A DNA stretch of 50,965 bases, taken from contig JANTGS010000011.1 of the NCBI GenBank assembly GCA_024762795.1, positions 1-50,965 on the forward strand. The letters are read 5' to 3'. The DNA comes from Flavobacteriaceae bacterium. GTDB taxonomy: Bacteria; Bacteroidota; Bacteroidia; Flavobacteriales; Flavobacteriaceae. The notes under the pieces are model-generated. The model saw nothing but the letters and a program-made list of their open reading frames with translations. It was not told the origin of the DNA and did not search any database. Below are positions 1-9,037 of the stretch, piece after piece. Within the stretch, counting starts at the first letter, position 1. Every line of letters begins with the position of its first letter. A program made the translations under genes and the position numbers.

Positions 1-858
1 ACTTCGGTCAAAGCCTATAAAGAATTATCCTATTCCTTTGGTAGTAATGTAAGAGACCGGGCTATGATCCTGGAAACCCTTGTTGCACTTCAGAAAAAAG
101 AAGATGGAAAAGCTGTTTTTGATGACATTTCCCGGGAATTAGCCTCTGATAAATGGATGAGCACACAAACAACTGCATTTTCATTACTGGCAGTTTCCAA
201 ATTTATTGGAGATACAGAAGGAGCTGATAAACACCTTAGTTTTACTTATGATTTGAATAAAAAAACACATAAAGTAGATCAGGAAGCTCCGGTTTTTATA
301 GCCGATCTGATGATCAATAAAAATCCTTCAGGAAGTATAGAAATAAAAAATACAGGAAGTAAGACCTTATTTGTTAAACAGCAACTGGAGGGAATTCCCG
401 TAATCGGTGATCAGACCAGCTCGGAAAGGAATCTGAATATGAAGATCCGTTATCTGAGCCTTGAAGGAAACGAGATCGATCCTTACAGCCTGAATCAGGG
501 TACCGATTTTATCGCTGAAGTCCAGCTAAAACACCCGGGAATAAGAGGAGATTATAAAGAAATGTCGTTAACACAGATCTTCCCTTCCGGATGGGAAATC
601 AGAAATACAAGAATGGATGATGTACCCTCAGCTAAATCCGCTGATAAACCGAGATATCAGGATATCAGAGACGACAGGGTATTGACCTATTTTGATCTGG
701 AAAGAGGCCAAACAAAAACTTTCAGGATCCTGCTCAACGCTTCCTATCTTGGAAAATACTACTTACCTACTGTTTATTGTCAGGCAATGTATGATAACGA
801 TATCAATGCAAGAAAAGCAGGTACTTGGGTAAAAGTAGTTGAACCGGGTAAGAAATAA
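1..858 (+). CDS. Alpha-2-macroglobulin family protein, C-terminal part (5' truncated)
   Basis: The reading frame is open from base 1 with no stop, so the gene begins left of the window; only about the last 285 residues are present. The internal ATG at 64 is not the true start. The visible part is the beta-rich C-terminal region of bacterial alpha-2-macroglobulins, which trap foreign proteases in the periplasm; the end of a helical thioester-type domain is followed by a receptor-binding-like domain (LNQGTDFIAEVQLKHPG). It lies 9 bp upstream of pbpC, the classic partner, which is the strongest support. The bait region and any thioester motif lie outside the window, so activity cannot be judged. 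Confidence 0.85.
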   Translation, partial: TSVKAYKELSYSFGSNVRDRAMILETLVALQKKEDGKAVFDDISRELASDKWMSTQTTAFSLLAVSKFIGDTEGADKHLSFTYDLNKKTHKVDQEAPVFIADLMINKNPSGSIEIKNTGSKTLFVKQQLEGIPVIGDQTSSERNLNMKIRYLSLEGNEIDPYSLNQGTDFIAEVQLKHPGIRGDYKEMSLTQIFPSGWEIRNTRMDDVPSAKSADKPRYQDIRDDRVLTYFDLERGQTKTFRILLNASYLGKYYLPTVYCQAMYDNDINARKAGTWVKVVEPGKK

Positions 859-867
859 TTACGATAA

Positions 868-3183
868 ATGGATAAAAACATAAAAATGAGTAAAAAGAAA
901 GCCCTCTATTTAATAGGGGCTTTGCTCTTTTTATGGTTTCTTTTCGGGCTTCCAAAACAACTTTTTAAAGATCCTTACAGTACTGTTCTTCTTGACAAAG
1001 ATGGGAAAATGCTCTCCGCTAAAATAGCTGAAGATGGCCAGTGGCGTTTCCCGGAATCTAATGATCTGCCTGACAAATTTGTACAGGCCATTACCCATTT
1101 TGAAGATGCTTATTTCTTTTATCATCCCGGGATCAATCCGGTTTCCATTGCAAGGGCCTTTAAACAAAATCTTTCTGCCGGAAAGATTGTGAGCGGAGGC
1201 AGCACCATTACCATGCAAACCATTCGTCTGTCACGAAAAGGAAAACCGAGGACAATTACTGAAAAAATTATTGAGGTCTTCAGATCATTTCAACTGGAAG
1301 TCAGATTCAGTAAAAAGGAAATTTTAAATTTTTACGCTTCTCACGCCCCTTTCGGAGGAAATGTAGTAGGGCTCGAGGCAGCCTCCTGGAGATATTTTGG
1401 CAGGGAACCCTCACGACTTTCCTGGGGGGAAGCCTGTACTCTGGCCGTTTTGCCCAATGCTCCTGCGTTGATCTATCCCGGAAAGAATCAAACCAGACTT
1501 AAAACAAAAAGAGACGGTTTGCTGGATAAATTGTTAGATAAAAAAGTAATTGATAAAGAAACCTGTGAACTGGCTAAAATGGAGGAACTCCCCGGAAAAC
1601 CTCATCCTATTCCCGGCATCGCACAACATCTGCTTGACAGGTGTGTAAAAGAAGGGAAAAAAGGAGAAAGGGTTTTTACATCGATCGATATACAACTACA
1701 AAAGAATATCAACAAGATCATTAGCCAGTCACACAGTCATTTAAGTGAGAACGAGATCCACAACATGGCTGCCCTTGTAATCGATGTTGAAAACAGCAAA
1801 GTGCTGGCCTATGTAGGAAACAGCAATTGCCCTCAGGAAAACTCGGGAAGAAATGTTGATATTATCACCTCTCCCCGAAGTACAGGAAGTATCTTAAAAC
1901 CTTTTCTTTATACACTTATGCTGCAGGATGGTGATATTTTACCTAAAACTTTGATCAAGGATATTCCTACTCAGATCTCAGGCTTTGCTCCCAAAAATTA
2001 CGAAAGAACCTACGATGGTATGGTCCCGGCTGATGAAGCTTTGGCAAGATCACTTAATATTCCGGCTGTACGGATGCTGCAAAAATATGGTATAGAAAAA
2101 TTCTATGACCATCTGAAAAAATTAGGGCTCAGTACTTTAAATAAACCTTCTGGACATTACGGACTTGCCCTTATCCTCGGAGGAGCCGAAGCAACTTTAT
2201 GGGATCTGAGCAATGCCTATTTGCAGATGTCGGAAACTCTGAACGATTCCGAACATATCAAAAAAGCAAGCTTTTATCAGGAAAATTCAGAAAAAAATAC
2301 AGTTGATAGAGTTTTCGATACGGGTGCCTTATGGTGGACTTCCAAAGCCTTATCAACACTAAACAGGCCTTTGGAAGAAACCGGATGGAAGGAGTTCGGA
2401 TCATCACAAAAAATCGCCTGGAAGACAGGTACGAGTTTCGGCCACAGAGATGCCTGGTCCATTGGTATGACCCCTAAATATGTAGTGGGAGTTTGGGTAG
2501 GCAACGCCGATGGTGAAGGCCGCCCCGGACTTACCGGAACTACAGTAGCTTCACCAATTATGTTCAGGATCTTTAAACAATTGAAAAATAATACATGGTT
2601 TGAAAAACCCGACTGGGATCTCACCCTTGTAAATATCTGTGCACAAAGCGGAGCTCTAGCCTCGGATATTTGTGAGGAAAGCTTTAAAATGCAAATACCC
2701 AAAAAAGGATTAAATACCGGAGTTTGCCCTTATCATAAAATGATCCGCCTGGATAAAGAAAGAAAATATCGTGTTAACAGCAATTGTTATTCGGTTAACG
2801 ATATGACTCTTCAACCTTGGTTTATCATTCCTCCTGTTCCGGAATGGTATTATAAACAAAAAAATCCTTTTTATAAGAATCTGCCTCCTTTTTTACCCGG
2901 ATGTCAGCAGGAAAATTTTAAAAATATGGATGTGATCTACCCGAAAAATCATACCAAGATCTTTATCCCCCGCGAATTAGACGGAACAAAAGGGAAAAGT
3001 GTATTCGAAGTAGCTCACAGAAATCCTGATATAAAGATCTTTTGGCATCTCGACGATAAATTCATCGGGGAAACCCGGAATACACACCGTATGGAAACCA
3101 ATCCCGCACCCGGAAAACACAAAATGACCCTGGTAGATGAAAATGGTGAAAGTATCAGCTGGGACTTCGAAGTAATCAAATGA
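868..3183 (+). CDS. pbpC: Penicillin-binding protein 1C (bifunctional glycosyltransferase/transpeptidase)
   Basis: Inner-membrane peptidoglycan synthase of 771 residues. A short cytoplasmic tail and one membrane segment (about 11-28) precede a GT51 glycosyltransferase domain with catalytic Glu79 in EDAYFFYHPG and the GGSTITMQ motif at 110-117. The transpeptidase domain has the SxxK serine at Ser341 (SILK), SLN at 395-397 and KTG at 519-521. The C-terminal region after about 600 matches the PBP1C-specific extension. Both active sites look intact. ATG 886 is an alternative start. It is co-directional with and 9 bp from the alpha-2-macroglobulin gene; in other bacteria this pair is thought to repair and defend the envelope after breach. 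Confidence 0.95.
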   Translation: MDKNIKMSKKKALYLIGALLFLWFLFGLPKQLFKDPYSTVLLDKDGKMLSAKIAEDGQWRFPESNDLPDKFVQAITHFEDAYFFYHPGINPVSIARAFKQNLSAGKIVSGGSTITMQTIRLSRKGKPRTITEKIIEVFRSFQLEVRFSKKEILNFYASHAPFGGNVVGLEAASWRYFGREPSRLSWGEACTLAVLPNAPALIYPGKNQTRLKTKRDGLLDKLLDKKVIDKETCELAKMEELPGKPHPIPGIAQHLLDRCVKEGKKGERVFTSIDIQLQKNINKIISQSHSHLSENEIHNMAALVIDVENSKVLAYVGNSNCPQENSGRNVDIITSPRSTGSILKPFLYTLMLQDGDILPKTLIKDIPTQISGFAPKNYERTYDGMVPADEALARSLNIPAVRMLQKYGIEKFYDHLKKLGLSTLNKPSGHYGLALILGGAEATLWDLSNAYLQMSETLNDSEHIKKASFYQENSEKNTVDRVFDTGALWWTSKALSTLNRPLEETGWKEFGSSQKIAWKTGTSFGHRDAWSIGMTPKYVVGVWVGNADGEGRPGLTGTTVASPIMFRIFKQLKNNTWFEKPDWDLTLVNICAQSGALASDICEESFKMQIPKKGLNTGVCPYHKMIRLDKERKYRVNSNCYSVNDMTLQPWFIIPPVPEWYYKQKNPFYKNLPPFLPGCQQENFKNMDVIYPKNHTKIFIPRELDGTKGKSVFEVAHRNPDIKIFWHLDDKFIGETRNTHRMETNPAPGKHKMTLVDENGESISWDFEVIK

Positions 3184-3268
3184 TCACCTTAAAACCCTTA
3201 AATCACTTAAAATATGATAAAAATCATATTTTTTAGCTGTTTATTTATACTCATTCCACATAATATTG

Positions 3269-3276
3269 TATTTTTG
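3269..3276 (+). promoter_or_regulatory. Candidate Bacteroidota promoter -7 element for pdhAC
   Basis: TATTTTTG matches the TAnnTTTG consensus and lies 26 bp before the pdhA ATG. No good TTTG -33 element is seen 19 bp upstream, so this is a partial match. Confidence 0.5.
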
Positions 3277-3301
3277 CAATCTTTAAAAATAAAGTAAACC
3301 A

Positions 3302-4300
3302 ATGAAGAAAATTACTAAAGAGACATACATCAACTGGTATAAGGATATGTTGTTCTGGAGAAAGTTTGAGGATAAACTGGCCGCAGTATATATCCAGCAA
3401 AAAGTAAGAGGATTCCTGCATCTCTATAACGGACAGGAAGCTGTACTGGCCGGAGCCCTCCACGCTATGGACCTTTCAAAAGACCGAATGATTACAGCCT
3501 ACAGAAACCATGTACAACCTATAGGAATGGGTGTTGACCCAAAAAGAGTGATGGCCGAATTATACGGTAAAAAGACCGGTACCTCTTTTGGTATGGGAGG
3601 CTCTATGCATATCTTTTCTAAAGAACACCGTTTTTATGGCGGACACGGTATTGTTGGGGGACAGATCCCTTTGGGTGCCGGTATCGCTTTCGCGGATAAA
3701 TATTTTGGAAGAGACTCGGTTACACTAACTTATTTTGGTGATGGTGCTGCCCGGCAGGGATCTTTACATGAAACCTTTAATATGGCTATGGCCTGGACCC
3801 TGCCTGTTGTTTTTATTGTAGAGAATAACGGTTATGCTATGGGAACTTCTGTTGACAGAACTGCAAATCATCCTGATATCTGGAAACTCGGACTCGCCTA
3901 CGAAATGCCATCTGAGCCTGTTGACGGAATGAATCCTGTTGCTGTTGCCAAAGCTATGAACAAAGCGATAAGTCATGCCCGAAGTGGAAAAGGCCCCTAT
4001 TTCCTTGAGATGAAAACTTACCGCTACAGAGGGCACTCAATGAGTGATGCACAAAAATACCGTACAAAAGCCGAAGTTGCCGAATATAAAAAGGTCGATC
4101 CGATCTCTCAGGTACTGGAAGTTATTCAGGAGAAGAAATATCTTACAGATGCAGAGATCCAGGAGATCAATGATGATGTTAAAGCCAAAGTAACAGAATG
4201 TGAAAGATTTGCAGATGAATCACCTTATCCGGACAAACAACAACTATACGATATGGTTTACGAAGAGAAAGACTACCCTTTTGTAAAAGCAAAGATCTGA
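3302..4300 (+). CDS. pdhA: Pyruvate dehydrogenase E1 component, alpha subunit
   Basis: Thiamine-diphosphate-dependent subunit that decarboxylates pyruvate and, with E1 beta, reductively acetylates the lipoyl groups of E2. The 332-residue length is normal for the family. The ThDP/Mg motif is GDGAARQG from 146 ending at Asn175-Asn176, and the conserved YRYRGHSMSD loop follows. The gene is followed after 42 bp by the E2 gene, which argues for pyruvate rather than branched-chain substrate. No E1 beta gene is adjacent, so it must lie elsewhere. Confidence 0.95.
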   Translation: MKKITKETYINWYKDMLFWRKFEDKLAAVYIQQKVRGFLHLYNGQEAVLAGALHAMDLSKDRMITAYRNHVQPIGMGVDPKRVMAELYGKKTGTSFGMGGSMHIFSKEHRFYGGHGIVGGQIPLGAGIAFADKYFGRDSVTLTYFGDGAARQGSLHETFNMAMAWTLPVVFIVENNGYAMGTSVDRTANHPDIWKLGLAYEMPSEPVDGMNPVAVAKAMNKAISHARSGKGPYFLEMKTYRYRGHSMSDAQKYRTKAEVAEYKKVDPISQVLEVIQEKKYLTDAEIQEINDDVKAKVTECERFADESPYPDKQQLYDMVYEEKDYPFVKAKI

Positions 4301-4342
4301 TATATTTAACCTTATCCAAAAATTTAAAAAAGAAAAATAATT

Positions 4343-5941
4343 ATGGCCGAAATTATAACCATGCCCCGCTTAAGCGATACCATGACCGAAGGTGTTCTTG
4401 CAAAATGGCTTAAAAATGTAGGGGATCAGATTGAAGAAGGAGATATTATAGCGGAAATTGAAACCGATAAGGCTACCATGGAATTTGAATCCTTTCATGA
4501 GGGGACGCTGCTGTATATCGGACTAAAGGAAGGAGAAACTGCAAAAGTTGATTCGGTAATTGCTGTTATTGGAGATCAGGGAGAAGACTTTTCTGATCTA
4601 CTCAATAAAGACAGATCCGAGCCTTCTGACGAAAAAAAGACAGAAGAAAAAACCGTGGAAGCCACCAGTGAAAAACCCAAAGAATTTATCAAACCTGAAG
4701 GTATAGAAATTATTACTATGCCGAGGTTAAGTGATACTATGACTGAAGGTACCGTATCCAGCTGGCTTAAAAAAATCGGCGATCCGGTTAAAGAAGGAGA
4801 CATTCTGGCCGAGATCGAATCCGATAAAGCGACCATGGAATTTGAATCATTTTATGAGGGAACGCTGCTTTATATTGGTGTAAATGATGGAGAATCGGCT
4901 AAGGTTGACAGTATTCTGGCGATTATCGGCAAGGAAGGAACTGATATTTCTGAATATGTAAAATCTTTATCTGCCATTTCTCCCTCTGAAAAGAAAATAG
5001 AAGAAAAAACTGTTCCTGAATCTAAAAAAGTTGATACTGAAACTCCAAAGGAACCTGTTCCCACACCTGTAACAACCAAAAAACCAGGGGAGCGTATTGT
5101 CGCTTCCCCCCTGGCAAAAATCATTGCCAAAGAAAAAAATATAGACCTGAGAAATGTTCAGGGTTCCGGGGAGAACGGAAGAATCATCAAACGAGATGTT
5201 GAGAACTTTACTCTTCAAACCGGATCGGCTTCTGCTGCAGCATTTGTACCTAAAGGACAGGAAAGTTTTGAAGAAACTCCAAATTCGCAAATGCGAAAAA
5301 TTATTGCCCAAAGATTAGGAGAATCTAAATTTACAGCGCCGCATTATTATCTGAATGTGGAATTTAACATGGATAATGCCATCTCTTTCAGAGAGCAGTA
5401 TAACTCCATCCCTGATACAAAAATATCATTTAACGATATCGTGATCAAAGCTACAGCTCTGGCCTTGAAAAAACACCCACAGGTAAATTCTCAATGGTTT
5501 GACGACAGGATTCGTGTAAATAACCATGTACACATCGGCGTGGCAGTGGCTGTTGAAGACGGACTTGTAGTACCTGTACTGCGTTTTGCCGATGAACAGA
5601 ACCTGACCCAGATCGGTACTCAGGTAAAAGATTTTGCAGGAAGGGCACGAAGTAAGAAACTAACCCCTGAAGAAATGGAAGGTAGTACCTTTACCATTTC
5701 TAACCTCGGAATGTTTGGTATTACCGATTTTACTTCGATCATCAATCAGCCCAACTCAGCAATTTTGTCTGTAGGGGCAATTGTACAGAAGCCGATTGTA
5801 AAACAAGGAAAAATAGTGGTTGGAAATACTATGAAGCTTACCATGGCCTGTGATCACAGAACTGTTGACGGTGCCACCGGAGCATTATTCCTGCAAACGC
5901 TAAAAGAGTATATTGAAAATCCGGTTACCATGCTGGTCTGA
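4343..5941 (+). CDS. pdhC: Dihydrolipoamide acetyltransferase (E2) of pyruvate dehydrogenase, two lipoyl domains
   Basis: E2 core of the pyruvate dehydrogenase complex, 532 residues, transferring acetyl from lipoyl to CoA. Domain order: lipoyl domain 1 (1-80, lipoylated Lys43 in ETDKATMEF), lipoyl domain 2 (121-200, Lys162 in ESDKATMEF), Pro/Glu/Lys-rich linkers, peripheral subunit-binding domain (about 251-288, ASPLAKIIAKE) and the CAT domain, ending with the active-site DHRTVDG (His505, Asp509). The two lipoyl domains are close copies of each other. It follows pdhA by 42 bp and ends 80 bp before a strong hairpin terminator, so pdhAC appears to be a two-gene unit. Confidence 0.96.
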   Translation: MAEIITMPRLSDTMTEGVLAKWLKNVGDQIEEGDIIAEIETDKATMEFESFHEGTLLYIGLKEGETAKVDSVIAVIGDQGEDFSDLLNKDRSEPSDEKKTEEKTVEATSEKPKEFIKPEGIEIITMPRLSDTMTEGTVSSWLKKIGDPVKEGDILAEIESDKATMEFESFYEGTLLYIGVNDGESAKVDSILAIIGKEGTDISEYVKSLSAISPSEKKIEEKTVPESKKVDTETPKEPVPTPVTTKKPGERIVASPLAKIIAKEKNIDLRNVQGSGENGRIIKRDVENFTLQTGSASAAAFVPKGQESFEETPNSQMRKIIAQRLGESKFTAPHYYLNVEFNMDNAISFREQYNSIPDTKISFNDIVIKATALALKKHPQVNSQWFDDRIRVNNHVHIGVAVAVEDGLVVPVLRFADEQNLTQIGTQVKDFAGRARSKKLTPEEMEGSTFTISNLGMFGITDFTSIINQPNSAILSVGAIVQKPIVKQGKIVVGNTMKLTMACDHRTVDGATGALFLQTLKEYIENPVTMLV

Positions 5942-6020
5942 GTTTTTAAAATTATAAATATAAAACCGCTGCAACAAATTTGAATAAATAATCGCCTTTG
6001 CATTGACCTTGATATTTAAA

Positions 6021-6054
6021 AAAGTCTGTAAGCATATGCTTTACAGACTTTTTT
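6021..6054 (+). terminator. Rho-independent terminator of pdhAC
   Basis: Arms AAAGTCTGTAAGC (6021-6033) and GCTTTACAGACTTT (6038-6051, one bulged T) around an ATAT loop, ending in a run of T. It separates pdhC from the next gene. Confidence 0.85.
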
Positions 6055-6058
6055 CATT

Positions 6059-6066
6059 TAAATTTG
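6059..6066 (+). promoter_or_regulatory. Candidate -7 element for the YdjC-like deacetylase gene
   Basis: TAAATTTG fits TAnnTTTG and lies 23 bp before the ATG at 6090, directly after the pdhC terminator. Its position supports ATG 6090 as the start. No clear -33 element. Confidence 0.45.
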
Positions 6067-6089
6067 TATCTCATTTTAATTTAATTATA

Positions 6090-6977
6090 ATGTACAAACC
6101 TTTCAAAATACTACTGCCTTTTTTTCTTTTTACCTTTTTCTTATTTGCACAGAACAATGCGAAGTCTAATAAATATCTTATTCTCCATGCTGATGATCTG
6201 GGATTATCCCATTCGGTAAATAAGGCCACATTCCAGGCATTGAATAACGGATCTGTTAGTTCTGCCAGCTTAATGGTACCTTGTCCGTGGTTTTTAGAAG
6301 CGGCAAATATCATTAGTAAGAAACCTGATCTCGATATTGGTATTCACCTGACTTTAACTGCTGAATGGAAAGATTATAAATGGGGAGGTGTTGCTCCTTC
6401 TGATGAAATTTCAAGCTTACTGGATGGGAATGGATATTTCTACCCCACTGTTAAAGAAGTTATTCAACATGCAAAACCCGAAGAAGTAGAGAAAGAATTA
6501 AGAGCACAGATTGATAAAGCCATCGCCTTAGGAGTAAAACCAACCCATCTCGACAGTCATATGGGTACTTTGTTTGCCACTCCAGAAATGTTTATGATCT
6601 ATATAAAAATGAGTAAATTATACCATATACCCATTTTTCTGCCTAAAAATGCTGCAGAAGCCCGACCGGAACTCTTTAGCTTGCTGGACAAAGATCAGAT
6701 TCTGATCGATTATTACAATATGATGGAACAAAAAAGAGATCCTAAAGAATGGCTGAGTTTTTATAAGGGTGTGATCAAAGAGCTCAAACCCGGCATAAAT
6801 CAGATCATTGTCCACCTTTCTTTTGATGATGAAGAGATGAAAGCCGTGTGTAAATTCCATGATGATTACGGATCAAAATGGCGGGAGAACGATCTTAAAA
6901 CAGTTGAAAATAAAGCTTTTAAAAAATATTTAAAAGATAACAAAATTGTACTGACCGGCTGGAAAGATCTTAAGTAG
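6090..6977 (+). CDS. ChbG/HpnK/YdjC-like polysaccharide deacetylase, exported
   Basis: A 295-residue protein of the YdjC/ChbG family, metal-dependent deacetylases of acetylated oligosaccharides. Visible family marks are HADDLGLSHSVNKA near the mature N-terminus (metal-binding Asp-Asp), GIHLTLTAEW and the THLDSHMGT segment carrying the metal-ligand His residues. ATG 6090 is chosen because it gives a hydrophobic signal peptide (MYKPFKILLPFFLFTFFLFA) and a promoter-like element sits just upstream; the longer TTG frame from 6003 would start inside the pdhC terminator. The signal peptide suggests a periplasmic or secreted enzyme. Substrate unknown. Confidence 0.88.
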   Translation: MYKPFKILLPFFLFTFFLFAQNNAKSNKYLILHADDLGLSHSVNKATFQALNNGSVSSASLMVPCPWFLEAANIISKKPDLDIGIHLTLTAEWKDYKWGGVAPSDEISSLLDGNGYFYPTVKEVIQHAKPEEVEKELRAQIDKAIALGVKPTHLDSHMGTLFATPEMFMIYIKMSKLYHIPIFLPKNAAEARPELFSLLDKDQILIDYYNMMEQKRDPKEWLSFYKGVIKELKPGINQIIVHLSFDDEEMKAVCKFHDDYGSKWRENDLKTVENKAFKKYLKDNKIVLTGWKDLK

Positions 6978-7133
6978 TGCTTATAGTAGGGTCAAATACA
7001 TCTTATCTTTATGATCTTTTAATCCAAGTCTAAAGGCTAAGCCAGAGAGTAAATGTTAAAAATCTGCCAGCCTTCAGAATTGAGGTAAAGCTGATTGAAC
7101 CATTTTTGTATTTAATAAGCACCCAATAATTGG

Positions 7134-7592
7134 TCAGATCTCCAGAACTGAAGTATTCTTCACCTCATTGATTATAAAATTACTATGTGCACTGCTGATA
7201 TGATCCAAAGAGGTTAGTTTGTTGTTTAAAAAGTCGCGGTATTCCTTCATATTCTTTACCACAACCTTTAAAATATAATCGTAATTACCACTGATATTAT
7301 AACATTCCAGTACCTCATCAAAGCGGATCACTTCCTTTTCAAACCTATTTACAAATTCGTGTTTATGCTGTAAAAGTTTGATCTGGCAATATACCATAAA
7401 AGCCTTTTCAACCTTTGATCTGTTTACCAAGGCTATATATTTCTCTATCACTCCAGATTTTTCGAGTTTTTTTACACGCTCATAGATGGCCGTGTTGGAA
7501 AGATCGAGATGCATCGCCAGCTCTTTGGTGGTCATTTTTGCATCTTTTTGAAGATAATTTAAAATTTTTTTATCTGTTTTATCCAAATTCAT
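7134..7592 (-). CDS. Lrp/AsnC family transcriptional regulator
   Basis: A 152-residue protein with an N-terminal winged helix-turn-helix (about 5-60, including MTTKELAMHLDLSNTAIYERV) and a C-terminal RAM/ACT-like ligand-binding domain (about 65-145, with CYNISGNYDYILKVVV). Such proteins form oligomers that bind amino acids and wrap DNA. It is transcribed divergently from a Cys/Met-metabolism lyase across 171 bp holding repeated TTTAGTA half-sites, so it probably controls that lyase and itself. The effector is unknown; a sulfur amino acid is a reasonable guess from context only. Confidence 0.93.
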   Translation of the reverse strand: MNLDKTDKKILNYLQKDAKMTTKELAMHLDLSNTAIYERVKKLEKSGVIEKYIALVNRSKVEKAFMVYCQIKLLQHKHEFVNRFEKEVIRFDEVLECYNISGNYDYILKVVVKNMKEYRDFLNNKLTSLDHISSAHSNFIINEVKNTSVLEI

Positions 7593-7631
7593 CTGATGAA
7601 TATTCTAAAAAAATTACACAAATCAATAATA

Positions 7632-7683
7632 TTTAGTAAATATAACTATTTATAACTTATTTAGTAGTTTTTATTTCTACTAA
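7632..7683. promoter_or_regulatory. Candidate Lrp/AsnC operator region
   Basis: The divergent spacer holds an 11-bp palindrome ATTTAGTAAAT (7631-7641), a second TTTAGTA at 7660-7666 on the same face 28 bp on, and an inverted repeat TTAGTAG (7661-7667)/CTACTAA (7677-7683) with a 9-bp gap. Regularly spaced AT-rich half-sites between a divergent Lrp-type gene and a metabolic gene are what such an operator would look like. Chance similarity in AT-rich DNA cannot be excluded. Confidence 0.4.
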
Positions 7684-7718
7684 TATTCTTTTTTTATGTT
7701 TAATAATCTACAATAAAG

Positions 7719-7726
7719 TACATTTG
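7719..7726 (+). promoter_or_regulatory. Candidate -7 element of the Cys/Met lyase gene
   Basis: TACATTTG is an exact TAnnTTTG match, 37 bp before the ATG at 7764. The -33 region contains only TTATG. It lies about 35 bp downstream of the candidate operator repeats. Confidence 0.55.
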
Positions 7727-7763
7727 TTACAAAAATTAATTCCAAATTTTTAAATTAAAAATT

Positions 7764-8963
7764 ATGAGCTTCGATCCTGCTGATAAAGTACAAGACCTGC
7801 AATATTTTGGAGAATTTGGAGGGGTAAATCCTTCTATTTCCGATTCTTCAACCTACACCTTTTTACATGCCAAGACCATGATGGACACCTTTGAAGGTAA
7901 TGCCGAAGGTTGTTATTTATATTCCCGCCATTCGAGTCCGAGCAATCTTTTTCTTGGTGAGGCCCTGGCTGCCATGGAAGGTACCGAAACTGCGAATGTT
8001 GCCGCTTCCGGAATGGGAGCGATCACTCCAACTCTGATGCAGCTCTGCAACAACGGAGATCACATTGTTTCCTCCAGAACTATTTACGGAGGCTCTTATG
8101 CTTTTTTAAAGAATTTCATCCCTAAATTTGGCGTCAACACAACTTTTGTTGACATCACTTCTCTTGAAAAGATCGAAGCTGCCATTCAGGAAAATACCAA
8201 AGTTCTTTTCTGTGAAGCAGTAAGTAATCCATTACTGGAAATTGCCGATATACGTGAGATGGCCAAAATCGCTAAAAAATACAATTTAAAACTTGTGGTT
8301 GACAATACATTCTCACCACTAAGCCTCTCACCCGGTATTCTGGGTGCAGACGTAGTGCTCCATAGCCTGACAAAATTCATCAACGGATCCAGCGATACTG
8401 TTGGCGGTGTAATCTGCGGAACTCAGCAATTTATCAACAGCCTACGCAGTGTAAATGACGGTGCCAGCATGCTGCTCGGACCGGTTATGGACAGCCTGAG
8501 ATCGGCAAGTGTTTTAAAGAATCTAAGAACATTGCATATTCGTATTAAGAAACACAGTGAGAATGCCATGTATCTGGCAAAGAAATTTGAAGAAGACGGT
8601 ATCAAAATTATTTATCCGGGATTAAAAAGTCATCCTCAACACGAATTGTACAAAAGCATGTACAACGAAGAATACGGGTTTGGAGGTATGCTTGCCTTTG
8701 ATGTTGGATCTTTAAAAAAAGCCGATGATCTGATGGAACTGATGCAAAACAGAAATTTGGGATATCTGGCTGTGAGTTTAGGTTTTTATAAAACCCTGTT
8801 CAATGCACCGGGTACAGGAACCTCTTCGGAAATACCCGAAGAGGAACAGAAAAAAATGGGGCTTAGCGATGGCCTTATCCGTATGTCCATTGGTTTGGAC
8901 AACAACATAGAACGCACCTATCAGGAAATGAAGAAATGTATGATAGAAAAGGGTGTTTTATAG
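7764..8963 (+). CDS. Cys/Met metabolism PLP-dependent lyase (methionine gamma-lyase-like)
   Basis: A 399-residue fold-type I PLP enzyme of the trans-sulfuration family (cystathionine gamma-synthase/lyase, methionine gamma-lyase). The PLP-binding lysine is Lys204 in HSLTKFINGSSD, Asp180 lies in VVDNTFSP, the phosphate-binding YSR is at Tyr53-Arg55 and Tyr108 is the stacking tyrosine in IYGGSY. The residue matching the Cys116 diagnostic of classical methionine gamma-lyase is Gly110, so a strict MGL assignment is not secure; cystathionine or homocysteine gamma-lyase are alternatives. A divergent Lrp-type regulator is adjacent and a hairpin terminator follows. Confidence 0.85.
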   Translation: MSFDPADKVQDLQYFGEFGGVNPSISDSSTYTFLHAKTMMDTFEGNAEGCYLYSRHSSPSNLFLGEALAAMEGTETANVAASGMGAITPTLMQLCNNGDHIVSSRTIYGGSYAFLKNFIPKFGVNTTFVDITSLEKIEAAIQENTKVLFCEAVSNPLLEIADIREMAKIAKKYNLKLVVDNTFSPLSLSPGILGADVVLHSLTKFINGSSDTVGGVICGTQQFINSLRSVNDGASMLLGPVMDSLRSASVLKNLRTLHIRIKKHSENAMYLAKKFEEDGIKIIYPGLKSHPQHELYKSMYNEEYGFGGMLAFDVGSLKKADDLMELMQNRNLGYLAVSLGFYKTLFNAPGTGTSSEIPEEEQKKMGLSDGLIRMSIGLDNNIERTYQEMKKCMIEKGVL

Positions 8964-8991
8964 TTTTAAAAAGAAAACTCAAGTAAATTCC

Positions 8992-9037
8992 GGCCTGTCA
9001 GCTTAACAGATCCTGTTATGTTTTCAGGCCTCTTTTT
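8992..9037 (+). terminator. Terminator after the Cys/Met lyase gene
   Basis: Outer arms GGCCTG (8992-8997) and CAGGCC (9025-9030) with an inner AACAG/CTGTT pair, followed by TCTTTTTT. It overlaps the 3' end of the convergent DUF190 gene. Confidence 0.75.

Noticed and set aside
5942-6020. Possible second TAnnTTTG promoter after pdhC
   Set aside because: AAATTTG and CCTTTG occur without the TA at the right spacing.
6003-6089. Extended N-terminus of the YdjC-like deacetylase from TTG 6003
   Set aside because: It would begin inside the pdhC terminator hairpin and add residues before a well-formed signal peptide; ATG 6090 fits better.
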